In this document: one piece after another, positions 9,310 to 19,700 of the stretch
How positions within the stretch are numbered: position 1 is the stretch's first letter
How the letters are laid out: each line of letters begins with the position of its first letter
NCBI GenBank assembly: GCA_031277535.1
Contig: JAITMD010000008.1
Location: forward strand, 124,001-188,000
Reading direction: 5' to 3'
DNA: 64,000 nt
Source of the DNA: Flavobacteriaceae bacterium
GTDB lineage: Bacteria; Bacteroidota; Bacteroidia; Flavobacteriales; Flavobacteriaceae
Position numbers and translations under genes: made by a program
The notes under the pieces: model-generated
Database searches by the model: none
Told to the model about the DNA's origin: nothing
Seen by the model: only the letters and a program-made list of their open reading frames with translations

Positions 9310-9876
9310 TTAAAAAGTATACACTTGGGTTGGTGTAATACAGTAATCCAAAGGAATGTCTTGTTCAAAAACATCATTGATATCTTCTCTTTCTGCTTCA
9401 AAAAAGCTTATCCCTATTTTTACAACATCTGGTTTACACTCTTGCAAAAAACGGTCGTAAAAACCTTTACCATAACCAATGCGATTACCCTTTGTGTCAA
9501 ACGCCAAAAGGGGCACAAAAACAACGTCAATCTGTGTAGGTTGAACTTCAAATCCATCTACTGGTTCTGGGATGCCATAACTACTTACCTTAAATGTAGT
9601 ATTATCTGTCATTAAAAAATGACGCATACTATTGGTTTCAAAGTCCGTACGAGAAACAATGATATTCTTGTCTTTACCAGACAATATCTGCATAATATAG
9701 CTTGTATCTACTTCCTTTTTACTTTCAATACTTAAAAACAAATGATAATTGCTCTTGTCCCAAATAGGCAATTGCAAACTACTATTGGCAATATCTAAAC
9801 TCAAATCATCTATCTGCTCTAAGCTCAGTGCTTCTCTCTTTTCTTTATATAGTGCTCTTAAACTTTTTTTATCCAT
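9310..9876 (-). CDS. 5-formyltetrahydrofolate cyclo-ligase
   Basis: ATP-dependent conversion of 5-formyl-THF to 5,10-methenyl-THF in cytoplasmic one-carbon metabolism (MTHFS/YgfA family). The 188-residue length is typical. The N-terminal basic segment KKSLRALYKEKREALS is the usual start of the family, and the nucleotide/substrate loop GYGKGFYDRFL is present in the C-terminal half, preceded by DTKGNRIGYG. Its ATG overlaps the stop codon of the upstream gene (TAATG at 9874-9878), so translation is probably coupled to the aspartoacylase-like gene. A terminator follows it. Confidence 0.93.
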   Translation of the reverse strand: MDKKSLRALYKEKREALSLEQIDDLSLDIANSSLQLPIWDKSNYHLFLSIESKKEVDTSYIMQILSGKDKNIIVSRTDFETNSMRHFLMTDNTTFKVSSYGIPEPVDGFEVQPTQIDVVFVPLLAFDTKGNRIGYGKGFYDRFLQECKPDVVKIGISFFEAEREDINDVFEQDIPLDYCITPTQVYTF

Positions 9877-10886
9877 TACTTTAATGTTTTAGAAAGATGA
9901 AAAACAGCATCTCCTTGATAAACAATTGGCGCGTCATTCACATTTATTACATACCCACTATTGGGTGCTTTTATAGCTGTATTCTCTTTGCCATACGGGT
10001 CAGATACTTCTGCTAATACACTTCCTTTTGTTACATAAGTACCTATAGCCACCTGATCGTGCAACAAACCAGACTTCTTTGCACGTACCCATACTGAGTT
10101 AGTAATAGTAATCATCTCTTCTTCAACCTCCGAAGTAGTAAATTTATTTCGCAACATACCAAAGTGGGCTAAAAAACGCTTGGTACCTTCTACTCCCATA
10201 GTTGAAACTTCACTATTAATATCTAACGATTTTCCACCTTCAAACAGCAGCATTTTAATTCCTTTTTTGGCACAAGCATTTCTAAATGAACCAGAAATTT
10301 GAGCAGAATACAATAAAAATGGTGGGTGAAAAATTTCTGCTAACTCTTGTAATTCATTTTGATTGGCAGCAATACGCAATTGAGGGGCATTGAAACGACT
10401 TTGTCCTCCTGCGTGAAAATCAATAACATAATCTACATGAGGTAAAATATGTGCTACCATATGATAGGCAAACTGACCTGCTAATGATCCTGTTTTACTA
10501 CCAGGAAACATCCGATTCAAATCTCGTCCATCTGGAAATTCACGCGTTTTATTGATAAAACCAAAAATGTTGACAACAGGAATACAAATGATTGTACCGC
10601 GTTCTGGAATATTAATTTCACTGTGTACAATTTGTCTTACAATATCTACTCCGTTTAACTCATCGCCGTGTAATCCGGCAGAAAGCAATATCGTAGGACC
10701 ATCTTCCTTTGCACGAGAGACTATCACAGGTATTTTCAGTCGTGTTGCGTTGTGCAACCTTGCTATTTCTAAATTAAGTGTCTTTGTTTCTCCTGGTAAA
10801 ATTACCTCATCAAGTATTTTCAAAGCATAGTGTTTTATTGGCTTGGAAGATACGAAACTTTGTAAAAACCTATTGTGTCTTTTCAA
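9876..10886 (-). CDS. Succinylglutamate desuccinylase/aspartoacylase family zinc hydrolase
   Basis: A zinc-dependent amidohydrolase of the M14-like AstE/AspA family that deacylates an N-acyl amino acid or related compound. The zinc-binding HGDE motif (SAGLHGDELNG, near residue 75) and a downstream histidine in DFHAGGQSRF supply the three metal ligands. The C-terminal 80 residues form a beta-rich biotinyl/lipoyl-like extension (KKSGLLHDQVAIG). The length of 336 is normal. The exact substrate is unknown; free-standing members of this family in Bacteroidota are poorly characterised. It is first in a two-gene unit, with its stop overlapping the start of the formyl-THF cyclo-ligase gene. Confidence 0.87.
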   Translation of the reverse strand: MKRHNRFLQSFVSSKPIKHYALKILDEVILPGETKTLNLEIARLHNATRLKIPVIVSRAKEDGPTILLSAGLHGDELNGVDIVRQIVHSEINIPERGTIICIPVVNIFGFINKTREFPDGRDLNRMFPGSKTGSLAGQFAYHMVAHILPHVDYVIDFHAGGQSRFNAPQLRIAANQNELQELAEIFHPPFLLYSAQISGSFRNACAKKGIKMLLFEGGKSLDINSEVSTMGVEGTKRFLAHFGMLRNKFTTSEVEEEMITITNSVWVRAKKSGLLHDQVAIGTYVTKGSVLAEVSDPYGKENTAIKAPNSGYVINVNDAPIVYQGDAVFHLSKTLK

Positions 10887-10936
10887 TCTATCTCCCTACT
10901 TTTAATTTAATCACAATCAAACAAAAAAACCAACTA

Positions 10937-10978
10937 TACAAAAAGGCTATTAAACTTCTGTTCAATAGCCTTTTTGTA
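10937..10978 (-). terminator. Rho-independent terminator after the flippase gene
   Basis: A 15-bp perfect stem (10937-10951 with 10964-10978) around a GGCTATT core with a 12-nt loop. An A-rich left arm gives a T-rich 3' side on the minus strand. It lies 20 nt beyond the flippase stop at 10999 and upstream of the next minus-strand gene. Confidence 0.8.
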
Positions 10979-10998
10979 ATTTTATTCTTATTACTCTG

Positions 10999-12459
10999 TT
11001 ATTTCAATTTCAATAAACTGCGTATCAATGGTTTTTCCATCTTGTAAATAATCATTGCAAATAACAAGATGAATAATATCCCTACAATATAGTTTTCTCT
11101 AAAACAATAAAAGTAAACATATGACAATAGTATCGATCCTCCTAAATAAAGTGTAATTGCTTTTTTATCATAAGGTATGGGATAATATTTTTGTCCCAAT
11201 AGGTAAGAAATCAACATCATGCTACCGTACGCCATCAAGGTTGCGATAGCCGATCCCATATAACCCCATATAGGAATAAGCACATAGTTGAACACTAAAG
11301 TAAGTATAGCTCCAACAATAGAAATATAAGCTCCAATCATTGTTTTGTCGCGCAACTTATACCACACAGATAAGTTGGTATAAATACCTAAACAGAAATT
11401 AGCTAAGATAATTAAAGGAACAACCCTCATTGCATCCCAATAAGTTGAATTGGGAATCATAAAGTACTTTAAGATGTCTGCAAATACAATAACACCTAAC
11501 ATAATAACACTTCCAAAAATAACAAAATACTTAGTGATGGTAGCATACTTAGTTGGTGCATCATCATTCTTTGCATAGTTAAAGAAAAAAGGTTCAATAC
11601 CTAAAGTATAAGCCTGTCTAAACAACATCATAAATAAACCTAACTTATAACATGCCGAGTACTTACCTACTTCTGACAAGGCAATATCTGCAGGTAATAA
11701 ACGCTCTAATAAGATTTTGTCAAAGCTCTCATTAATCGCAAAGGCTAATCCACCTATCATAATTGGCACACCATACCCTACCATTTGCTTTAGCAAAATA
11801 GGATCAAACTTAAATCGGATAGACAAATAATCTTTATAGAAGACTAAGAAAGTCATTAAACTGGCAATAAGATTAGCTATAAAAATATAGGCTACTTGAT
11901 AGTTTTCTATATAAATACTGCTAAAGATAGAACCAGGGTATTTGTTGCTTAATAAAGGTAATAAATACAAGAAGAAAACATTCAACAAAGTGTTGATTGT
12001 AACATTTGCCATTTTAATAGCACTATAAAACAAAGGTCGTTGCTCTGCACGTAGTTTAGAAAATGGAATAATCACCAACGCATCTAAAACCAATATCCAC
12101 AAGACATACGTAATAATATCTGGAGGTATATTTAGAAAATCAGACCAAAAGTCTTTGGACAAATAAACCACAGCAAAAAAAGTAGCTGTTGTACAAAGTA
12201 AAAACAGCATTGCATTGCTAATAACCCCTTTTTTGTCTTCCAGTTTATTGTAAAAACGGAAAAACGCTGTCTCCATTCCGAAGGCTAAGATTACATTGCA
12301 AAACATGATAATGGCATACACAATATTGTATTGACCATAGACATCGTTTTGCATAAATGCCGTATGAAAGGGTACCAAGAAAAAACCGATAACCTTTGGA
12401 AACACAGCTGCTAATCCGTAGATAGCTGTTTGTTTGAATATTTTTTTATAGATGCTCAA
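10999..12459 (-). CDS. Wzx-type polysaccharide/lipid-linked oligosaccharide flippase
   Basis: An integral membrane protein of the MOP (MviN/MATE/Wzx) superfamily that flips lipid-linked sugars across the inner membrane. The 486 residues contain about 12-14 hydrophobic helices from the N-terminus (AAVFPKVIGFFLVPF) to the last (ILFILLFAMIIY). The N-terminal segment with its early Phe-Arg-Phe (FFRFY near residue 66) is typical of the oligosaccharide flippase branch. No glycosyltransferase or capsule cluster is nearby, so the cargo is unclear. It begins 36 nt after the stop of the lipoprotein gene upstream, with a possible promoter in that gap. Confidence 0.87.
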   Translation of the reverse strand: MSIYKKIFKQTAIYGLAAVFPKVIGFFLVPFHTAFMQNDVYGQYNIVYAIIMFCNVILAFGMETAFFRFYNKLEDKKGVISNAMLFLLCTTATFFAVVYLSKDFWSDFLNIPPDIITYVLWILVLDALVIIPFSKLRAEQRPLFYSAIKMANVTINTLLNVFFLYLLPLLSNKYPGSIFSSIYIENYQVAYIFIANLIASLMTFLVFYKDYLSIRFKFDPILLKQMVGYGVPIMIGGLAFAINESFDKILLERLLPADIALSEVGKYSACYKLGLFMMLFRQAYTLGIEPFFFNYAKNDDAPTKYATITKYFVIFGSVIMLGVIVFADILKYFMIPNSTYWDAMRVVPLIILANFCLGIYTNLSVWYKLRDKTMIGAYISIVGAILTLVFNYVLIPIWGYMGSAIATLMAYGSMMLISYLLGQKYYPIPYDKKAITLYLGGSILLSYVYFYCFRENYIVGILFILLFAMIIYKMEKPLIRSLLKLK

Positions 12460-12482
12460 TGTACCTGATATTTTTTGAGTGG

Positions 12483-12490
12483 CAAAAGTA
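12483..12490 (-). promoter_or_regulatory. Possible -7 promoter box for the flippase gene
   Basis: On the minus strand this reads TACTTTTG, a match to the Bacteroidota -7 box TAnnTTTG, 24 nt upstream of the flippase ATG. No clear -33 TTTG box is at the right distance. Confidence 0.35.
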
Positions 12491-12495
12491 CAACA

Positions 12496-13260
12496 CTATT
12501 TATTTTGTTCACTCTCTTTTACCTCTAAACTAATTGATAAAAATGGCAACACTGTTTTTTTGTCTAATTCTATCTTAATTGGTCCATCTGAAAAAACTTC
12601 TGTATCAAAAGCATTATACATAAACCCTACTGTATCGTCATAAAAGAAAATACTTTCTGGGTACTCTAATTTTCCACTGCTATCAAACAAATCACTTTTG
12701 CTGCGCAATTGCATATACAAGAGCTTTTGCAACCCATCCCAATCTTTAATTAGTTCTTGAACTTTATAAACTTTCCCTGTTTTTGGGTTATAGTTTTGAC
12801 TCATCTCACTTTTGAATCCATGTGCTCCACCAGCAAATGTATAATACTCAAAGGCAAAAGAAATTAATTGGTCATTAACGAATGTGATATCACCCGAAAC
12901 CTCAGCTTTCCACGGTAAGTCCTCATCTGGATATTGTTTTACAAAACTTTCATAATCGGCAATGTATTGTGCTGTAAGAGCTGGAAAACTTTGTGCTTTG
13001 GTAAGTGTATCACCCATAGACACAATCTCTTGAATAACTTTCAGGTTGTTTGCATTAATCTTTTCTGCTACTTCACTATTTTTATTGACAATCATGGGAA
13101 TATGCAACTCAATTGCTGTACATGTATTATCCACACAATTTACATTTGATTTTTGCTCGAAATCTTGAAGTTCAAACTCTAAAGGAGCATCTTCTGTTGT
13201 TTTTTTACAACTTGTAGTTACCAAAACAAGCAGTGCAAAGCACATTGCCAACTTTCTCAT
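12496..13260 (-). CDS. RsiV-like lipoprotein (DUF4163 / DUF3298)
   Basis: A periplasmic lipoprotein of 254 residues. The signal peptide ends in VTTSC, so Cys18 would be lipidated. The architecture resembles the DUF4163-DUF3298 pair, also found in the anti-sigma factor RsiV and in free lipoproteins: an N-terminal region with VNCVDNTCTAIELHIP and a later DUF3298 region with FAGGAHG and YNPKTGKVYKVQELI. No transmembrane helix or sigma-binding domain is present, so it is not an anti-sigma factor in the RsiV sense. RsiV binds lysozyme through this domain; whether this protein does is speculation. It is upstream of the flippase gene on the same strand. Confidence 0.82.
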   Translation of the reverse strand: MRKLAMCFALLVLVTTSCKKTTEDAPLEFELQDFEQKSNVNCVDNTCTAIELHIPMIVNKNSEVAEKINANNLKVIQEIVSMGDTLTKAQSFPALTAQYIADYESFVKQYPDEDLPWKAEVSGDITFVNDQLISFAFEYYTFAGGAHGFKSEMSQNYNPKTGKVYKVQELIKDWDGLQKLLYMQLRSKSDLFDSSGKLEYPESIFFYDDTVGFMYNAFDTEVFSDGPIKIELDKKTVLPFLSISLEVKESEQNK

Positions 13261-13279
13261 AGTATTTTCTTTTTTTATA

Positions 13280-13287
13280 CAAAGCTA
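13280..13287 (-). promoter_or_regulatory. Possible -7 promoter box for the RsiV-like lipoprotein gene
   Basis: On the minus strand this reads TAGCTTTG, an exact TAnnTTTG match, 20 nt upstream of the ATG at 13260. The -33 element is not clear. The rest of the divergent gap 13288-13623 has no gene that I can support. Confidence 0.4.
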
Positions 13288-13623
13288 TGCAATTTGACAG
13301 GCTAAAACGACAATTCTATTTTAACTTTTCAGCACTACACTTTGTTTTTCATCACTTAAAAGTACAACAAATAAAGAGGCTTTAAAGGATTTATTTCATC
13401 ACTACTATACTTTCTATAAAATTACTCATTCAGACAACAAAACAATCAATCCTAAAATACATACTTCCTCTATCAATTACTTCTACAACGTAGCTATCTA
13501 CCACCCTACACCGTATAACTAATTGATCTCAACAAATCCGTTCTACTACAAATAAAACAATGATTAAATACAATTGGCTAATAAATTTAAACACGCTCAT
13601 AATCAGAAAATCACATTTAATAA

Positions 13624-13631
13624 TATCTTTG
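13624..13631 (+). promoter_or_regulatory. Possible -7 promoter box for porZ
   Basis: TATCTTTG matches TAnnTTTG and lies 24 nt upstream of the ATG at 13655. It falls inside the longer open frame that starts at 13574, which supports the downstream start. Confidence 0.45.
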
Positions 13632-13654
13632 TTTATCAACAATTACCCTTTCTT

Positions 13655-15970
13655 ATGAAGAGATTCTTTATTCTTTTTATTTTTTTATACTCCTATCTTG
13701 CATCTGCACAAGCAGGTTGGAAGAGTCATTTTTCATACAATGAAATAGTGGCTATTGACAAGGGAAAAGAAGAAATAATAGCTGCAACATCAAACGCTGT
13801 ACTGATTTATAATACGCGTAACAACGAAATAGAGCATTACAATACGCTACAAGGTTTGCAAGCGCAAGAAATAACAGCTGTACACTATAGTGAGAATTTC
13901 AAAAAAATAATCTTAGGTAATCAAGATGGTTCGATACAGATCATTGATCGCAAAACAAAAAAAGTACTTAATCTGACAGTAATTCGAGATAAAAAATCGT
14001 TACAAGAACAAGAAAAACGCATTAATACATTTGTAGAACATAAAGGAATCACCTACATAGCTACAAACTATGGAATAACAGCTTTAAACTTAAACAATAA
14101 TACTTTTGGTGATTCTTATTACCTTGGTATGTCGGGCAAAAATACACCTGTCCTTGACTTGGCTTTGCAAGGAGAAAACATCTATGCGGTAACAAAAGAA
14201 AATGGTATTAAAAAAGCACTGTTGAGCAATCCAAATTTAATAAGTTATGAGCAATGGCAAACTGTGATTGGAGGAAAATGGCAAAGCATTGCTATTGTCA
14301 ATGATCAATTGTGGTTAGCACAAAATACTTCAACAGAACAAAAACAAGAAGCTACTCTCTACAACTGGGACTACTCGACAAATACAGCACTTAAAAAACA
14401 AACATTTACAGACGAGGTAACTCATTTGCGACAAGGAGAAAACAATCTATTAGTGGTATTTTCAAACCGTACTCAGGTATATAATTCTACAGGTATTTTA
14501 CTTTATCCAATTGAATTTGAGAAGCAAACAGATGCTACTCTCTTAGGTAATTACATCTATCTAACCTCAAATAAAAAAGGAATCGCCCAATACAATATAG
14601 CGCATAAAACAACCGTCGATTTGACTCCTGAAGGACCAGAAACCAATAGAATTTTCTCACTGTTAAGTGTGCCTGAAGGAATGTGGTTTATTGCAGGAGG
14701 TTATGACAAAACATATTACAATCCTAACATTCCATTTTTAGGAACTTATGGAATGAGTTTTTTAAACAGAGAGAATGGATGGCAGCACCTCTCTTTTGAA
14801 CAATTAAGCTATGTACCTGCTTTAGCATTTGCAAACATAAATCCTCGAAAAACAAACGAGTTATTTGTCAGTTCTTACCATGCAGGATTAGTAAAAGTAA
14901 ACGTAGACTACAACACAATGCAGTATAGCACCTCTTCTGTGTACACTCCTGAAAACACAGCTCCAAATGGGCTGAATAGTTATAATCCCCCAGAAACAGA
15001 CTATCATACCACTCGAATCAGTGGTGTTGTTTTTGACACAGAAGGCAGCTTATGGGTAACAAATAACTTTGTACCAAACTCTTTGAAAGCGATTAATACC
15101 AAACAGGAATGGAAGTCTTATAGCTTTACAGCTTCTTTTGCTGACTATACCAGTATGTCGTATGGTCGAATGGTTATTGATAAAAATGGTACAAAGTGGA
15201 TACCTACTCCTTGGAATGGACTAATTGCTTTTAATGAAAAGAAAGGAGACAGAAAAGCTTTTATTAGTACAGAGAGCAACCTTCCAACATACAACGTAAC
15301 AAGTATAGCATTGGACAAAAACAAGCAATTATGGATTGGTACAACAGGAGGCTTACGTTATTTGCCTAATACAGATCGCTTTTTGCAGACAACGAACCTA
15401 CCTACTAATTCTATTATTACAAAACAAAATGGTTTAGCAGAAGAGCTTTTGTACCAACAAACTGTTACTCATATCAAAGTAGATGGTGCAAATAGAAAGT
15501 GGATTGCTGTGGCAGATGCGGGAGTATTTCTGTTCTCTCCCAATGGGCAAGAAACAATCTACCATTTTACAAAAGATAATTCACCTTTGCCAAACAACAA
15601 TATTGGCTTTATTGAAATTGACGAAAATACAGGAGAGGTTTATTTTGCTACTCTGTCTGGTGTAGTCTCATTTAAAGGAGATAGTACAGATGGGAAAGAA
15701 GATTTGAGTACAGCTTTTATCTATCCAAACCCCGTACATCCAGAGTATAAAGGTGACGTACGTATCTCTGGATTAACAAGTAAAGCAAATGTAAAAATTA
15801 CAGATATTGAAGGAAACTTAGTTTTTGAGACAACAAGTGCTGGAGGAACGGTAGTGTGGAGTACTTATGGCTTTAATGGTCGCCCAGTAAGTTCAGGTGT
15901 TTATCTTGTACTTATTTCAAGTGAGGATGCCCAACAAAAAACGGTTAAAAAATTAATGATTATTAGATAA
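13655..15970 (+). CDS. porZ: PorZ-like type IX secretion system beta-propeller protein
   Basis: A surface protein of about 771 residues resembling PorZ, which is part of the type IX secretion attachment complex that processes and anchors cargo. The ATG at 13655 begins a clear signal peptide (MKRFFILFIF, ending ASAQ); an in-frame start at 13574 would bury it and overlap a likely promoter. The body consists of propeller blades with WIPTPWNGL- and LWIGTTGGL-like strands, as in two-component regulator propellers. The last 80 residues (from IYPNPV, with SGVYLVLI and a basic end KKLMIIR) look like a type IX C-terminal domain. The stop overlaps the recO start (TAATG at 15968-15972). Assignment to PorZ rather than another propeller protein rests on domain order and my recollection that porZ and recO are adjacent in related genomes. 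Confidence 0.8.
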   Translation: MKRFFILFIFLYSYLASAQAGWKSHFSYNEIVAIDKGKEEIIAATSNAVLIYNTRNNEIEHYNTLQGLQAQEITAVHYSENFKKIILGNQDGSIQIIDRKTKKVLNLTVIRDKKSLQEQEKRINTFVEHKGITYIATNYGITALNLNNNTFGDSYYLGMSGKNTPVLDLALQGENIYAVTKENGIKKALLSNPNLISYEQWQTVIGGKWQSIAIVNDQLWLAQNTSTEQKQEATLYNWDYSTNTALKKQTFTDEVTHLRQGENNLLVVFSNRTQVYNSTGILLYPIEFEKQTDATLLGNYIYLTSNKKGIAQYNIAHKTTVDLTPEGPETNRIFSLLSVPEGMWFIAGGYDKTYYNPNIPFLGTYGMSFLNRENGWQHLSFEQLSYVPALAFANINPRKTNELFVSSYHAGLVKVNVDYNTMQYSTSSVYTPENTAPNGLNSYNPPETDYHTTRISGVVFDTEGSLWVTNNFVPNSLKAINTKQEWKSYSFTASFADYTSMSYGRMVIDKNGTKWIPTPWNGLIAFNEKKGDRKAFISTESNLPTYNVTSIALDKNKQLWIGTTGGLRYLPNTDRFLQTTNLPTNSIITKQNGLAEELLYQQTVTHIKVDGANRKWIAVADAGVFLFSPNGQETIYHFTKDNSPLPNNNIGFIEIDENTGEVYFATLSGVVSFKGDSTDGKEDLSTAFIYPNPVHPEYKGDVRISGLTSKANVKITDIEGNLVFETTSAGGTVVWSTYGFNGRPVSSGVYLVLISSEDAQQKTVKKLMIIR

Positions 15971-16686
15971 TGCAGATTAAAACAAAAGCGCTTGTACTAA
16001 GTAGTATTCGATATCAAGAGAAAAGCCTAATTGTAAAGTGCTTAACCCAAGAAGTAGGAATACAGACATTCTTTGTTCGCAATGCTTTTTCTAAAGGAAA
16101 GAACGCACAAAAAAACGCATACTTTCAACCTTTAACATTAATAGAGATTGACTTTGTTCATAAAAACAAAGGGGGAATGGAATACTTCAAAGAAGTAAAG
16201 TTAGCACATTCCTATCAAAGTATTTTCTACGATTTTACCAAAAATAGTATTGCTATTTTCTTAGCAGAACTATTGCATAATCTAATCAAAGAAAGAGATC
16301 AGGACGAACAATTTTTTGATTTTATAGAAGCTGCCCTACTCTGGTTTGACACACATGATGATGCTTATAACTTTCATCTAATCTTTTTGATGGAACTAAC
16401 GAAGTACTTAGGTTTTTATCCAGACACAAGAAACAAGGAGGCACTGTACTTCAATTGTGAAACCGGGACCTTTAGCACTACATATGATTTGGGGTGTTTT
16501 GACAATTATGAAAGTACGCTTTTTAGAAGATTATTGGATTTAAAATTTCAACATGATCAAAAAGTTTTTAAGGGAACTGAACGAAGAATACTACTGAACC
16601 TATTATTGAAGTACTATACACAACATGTTGCAAAGTTTAAAATGCCTAATTCATTGGAAATACTAAAGGAGATTTTCACTACTTAA
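15970..16686 (+). CDS. recO: DNA repair protein RecO
   Basis: A recombination mediator that binds single-stranded DNA and helps RecR load RecA. The 238-residue length is normal. The N-terminal OB-fold begins with KTKALVLSSIRYQEKSLIVK, the standard opening of RecO. The helical C-terminal domain includes FFDFIEAAL and FLMELTKYLGFYPD. The family's zinc cysteines are not evident (one Cys in FNCETG), as is common in RecO of this phylum. It is translationally coupled to porZ by a 1-nt overlap and followed by a 95-nt gap to ileS without an obvious terminator. Confidence 0.93.
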   Translation: MQIKTKALVLSSIRYQEKSLIVKCLTQEVGIQTFFVRNAFSKGKNAQKNAYFQPLTLIEIDFVHKNKGGMEYFKEVKLAHSYQSIFYDFTKNSIAIFLAELLHNLIKERDQDEQFFDFIEAALLWFDTHDDAYNFHLIFLMELTKYLGFYPDTRNKEALYFNCETGTFSTTYDLGCFDNYESTLFRRLLDLKFQHDQKVFKGTERRILLNLLLKYYTQHVAKFKMPNSLEILKEIFTT

Positions 16687-16781
16687 TTCATTTAAAGTTA
16701 TTCCTACCAATTAATTAGGGATATATTAAAGGAAATTGTTTAAATTCGCGAAATTGATTAAAAAATATTATTACAATAACG

Positions 16782-19700
16782 ATGAGCACTAAATTTACAG
16801 AATATAAGGGTCTTGATTTGACTGGGGTAGCATCTGAGATGCTTGATTTTTGGAAAGAACAATCAATATTCGAAAAAAGTATTAGTACGAGAGAAGACAA
16901 TACACCATTCGTGTTTTTTGAAGGACCACCTTCTGCAAACGGGAAACCGGGTATTCACCACGTAATGGCTCGTGCAATTAAGGATATTTTTTGTCGTTAT
17001 AAAACTCAGAAAGGATACCAAGTAAAGCGTAAGGCAGGATGGGATACCCATGGATTACCTGTAGAACTTGGAACTGAGAAAGAACTTGGAATTACAAAAG
17101 AAGATATTGGAACAAAAATTACAGTTGAAGAATACAACCAAGCTTGTAAACGCACTGTAATGCGCTATACTGATTTGTGGAATGACCTAACTGAAAAGAT
17201 GGGTTATTGGGTAGACATGAATGATCCATATGTGACGTACAAACCTAAATACATGGAATCTGTATGGTGGCTATTGAAACAGATCTACGACAAAGATTTA
17301 TTATACAAAGGATATACAATTCAGCCATACTCTCCAAAAGCAGGTACTGGTTTATCATCACACGAAATCAACCAACCTGGAGCGTATAAAGATGTAACTG
17401 ACACAACGATTGTTGCCCAATTTAAAGCGATTGATGAAACTTTACCTTCGTTTTTACAAGGATTTGGTACTATTCATTTCTTAGCGTGGACAACAACCCC
17501 TTGGACTTTACCATCAAACACTGCATTGACAGTAGGTCCTAAAATTGACTATGTATTAATTAAGTCGTTTAACCAATACACAGGAGAGGCTATCAGTGTG
17601 GTTTTAGGTAAGCCATTAGTTGGTAAGCAGTTTGCAGGTAAATTCGCAGCTGTAGAAACAGAAGAAGAATTAAATGCCTACAAAGAAGGAGACAAAAAGA
17701 TCCCTTACCTTGTAGTAAAAGAATTTAAAGGTACTGATTTAGTAGGTACTAAGTATGAGCAGTTATTGCCATACACATTGCCATACCAAAACCCTGAGAA
17801 TGCATTTAGAGTAATTGCTGGAGATTTCGTTACAACAGAAGATGGTACTGGTATTGTACATACTGCTCCAACGTTTGGTGCAGACGATGCTAAGGTGGCT
17901 AAAGAGGCTACACCAGAAGTACCACCTATGCTTATCCTTGATGCAGATGAGAACCCTGTTCCATTAGTTGACTTACAAGGACGTTTCGTTAAAGAAATGG
18001 GTGATTTGGGTGGTAAATATGTAAAAAATGAATACTATGATGACGGACAAGCTCCTGAGCGCTCTGTTGACGTAGAAATAGCTATTCGTTTAAAAGAAGA
18101 GAACAAAGCATTTAAAGTAGAAAAATACGTTCACAGTTACCCACACTGTTGGAGAACAAACAAACCGGTATTATACTATCCATTAGATTCTTGGTTTATC
18201 AAGATCACAGAAGTAAAAGACCGCATGTTTGAGTTGAACGAAGAAGTTAACTGGAAACCAAAAGCAACTGGAGAAGGACGTTTTGGTAACTGGTTGAAAA
18301 ATGCTAATGATTGGAACTTATCCCGTTCAAGATACTGGGGGATTCCATTACCTATTTGGAGAACAGAAGACAAAACAGAAGAATTAGTTATTGGTTCTGT
18401 AGAACAGTTAGTAGCTGAAATAGAGAAATCTATGGCTGCGGGTATCCAAACAGCTAATCCTTTTGAAGGGTTTGTAGTTGGGGATATGAGTGAAGAAAAC
18501 TATGACAAAGTGGATTTACATAAAAATGTAGTTGATTCTATTGTATTAGTTTCTCCATCTGGTAAACCTATGCGTCGTGAGTCAGATTTGATTGACGTTT
18601 GGTTTGATTCAGGATCAATGCCTTATGCGCAGTGGCACTACCCATTCGAGAATAAAGAACTGATAGATAACAATCAATCATATCCTGCTGACTTTATTGC
18701 AGAAGGAGTTGACCAAACACGTGGATGGTTCTATACGTTACATGCTATTGCTACTTTAGTATTTGATACTAAAGCGTATAAAAATGTTGTATCTAACGGA
18801 TTAGTATTAGACAAGAATGGTTTAAAAATGTCTAAGAGTTTAGGTAATACAGTAGATCCTTTTGATACATTGGCAGAACACGGACCAGATGCTACACGTT
18901 GGTACATGATCTCAAATGCTAATCCTTGGGATAACTTGAAATTTGACCTTGAAGGAATAACAGAAGTAAGAAGAAAATTCTTTGGAACATTATACAATAC
19001 GTATAACTTCTTTGCTTTATATGCCAACATTGATGGGTTCAAATATGAAGAGAAAGATATTCCATTGGCAGAAAGACCAGAGATTGATAGATGGATTTTA
19101 TCTGAACTAAACACTTTAGTACAACGTGTTGACGAATTCTATGCAGAATATGAGCCAACGAAAGCTGCTCGTGCAATTACAGACTTCGTAACAGAAAACT
19201 TGAGTAACTGGTATGTTCGTTTATGTAGAAGAAGATTCTGGAAAGGAGAATATGCTCAAGATAAGATTGCTGCTTATCAAACTTTATATACTTGTTTAAT
19301 TACAGTATCTAAATTAAGTTCTCCAATTGCTCCATTCTTTATGGATAAGCTTTACAGAGACTTAACTTTGGCTACACAATCAGAAAACTTTGAATCAGTA
19401 CATTTGGCTGACTTCCCAAAATATGATGAAGCATGTGTAGATAAAGCTTTGGAAAGTAGAATGCAAAAAGCGCAAGTTATCTCTTCTTTAGTATTATCAT
19501 TACGTAAGAAAGAGATGATTAAAGTACGTCAACCTCTACAACGTGTTATGATTCCTATCTTGGATGAAAGACAACGCAAGGAGATTGAAGCGGTTGCAGA
19601 TTTAATCAAAGCAGAGGTAAACGTTAAAGAAATTGAGTTACTTGATGATGCATCAGGTATTTTGGTAAAACAAATTAAGCCAAACTTCAAAACTTTAGGC

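Noticed and set aside
9011..9313. Lys-rich 100-codon plus-strand frame
   Set aside because: It starts at TTG with no ATG, runs through a minus-strand terminator and overlaps the end of the formyl-THF cyclo-ligase gene; its composition reflects A-rich DNA.
9144..9401. 85-codon minus-strand frame
   Set aside because: It overlaps the cyclo-ligase gene's 3' end and the terminator at 9244-9276, and has no family features.
12496..13260. Anti-sigma factor RsiV
   Set aside because: It has a lipoprotein signal and no membrane helix or cytosolic sigma-binding domain.
13574..13654. N-terminal extension of the PorZ-like protein
   Set aside because: It adds 27 non-signal residues before a perfect signal peptide and overlaps a TATCTTTG promoter box.
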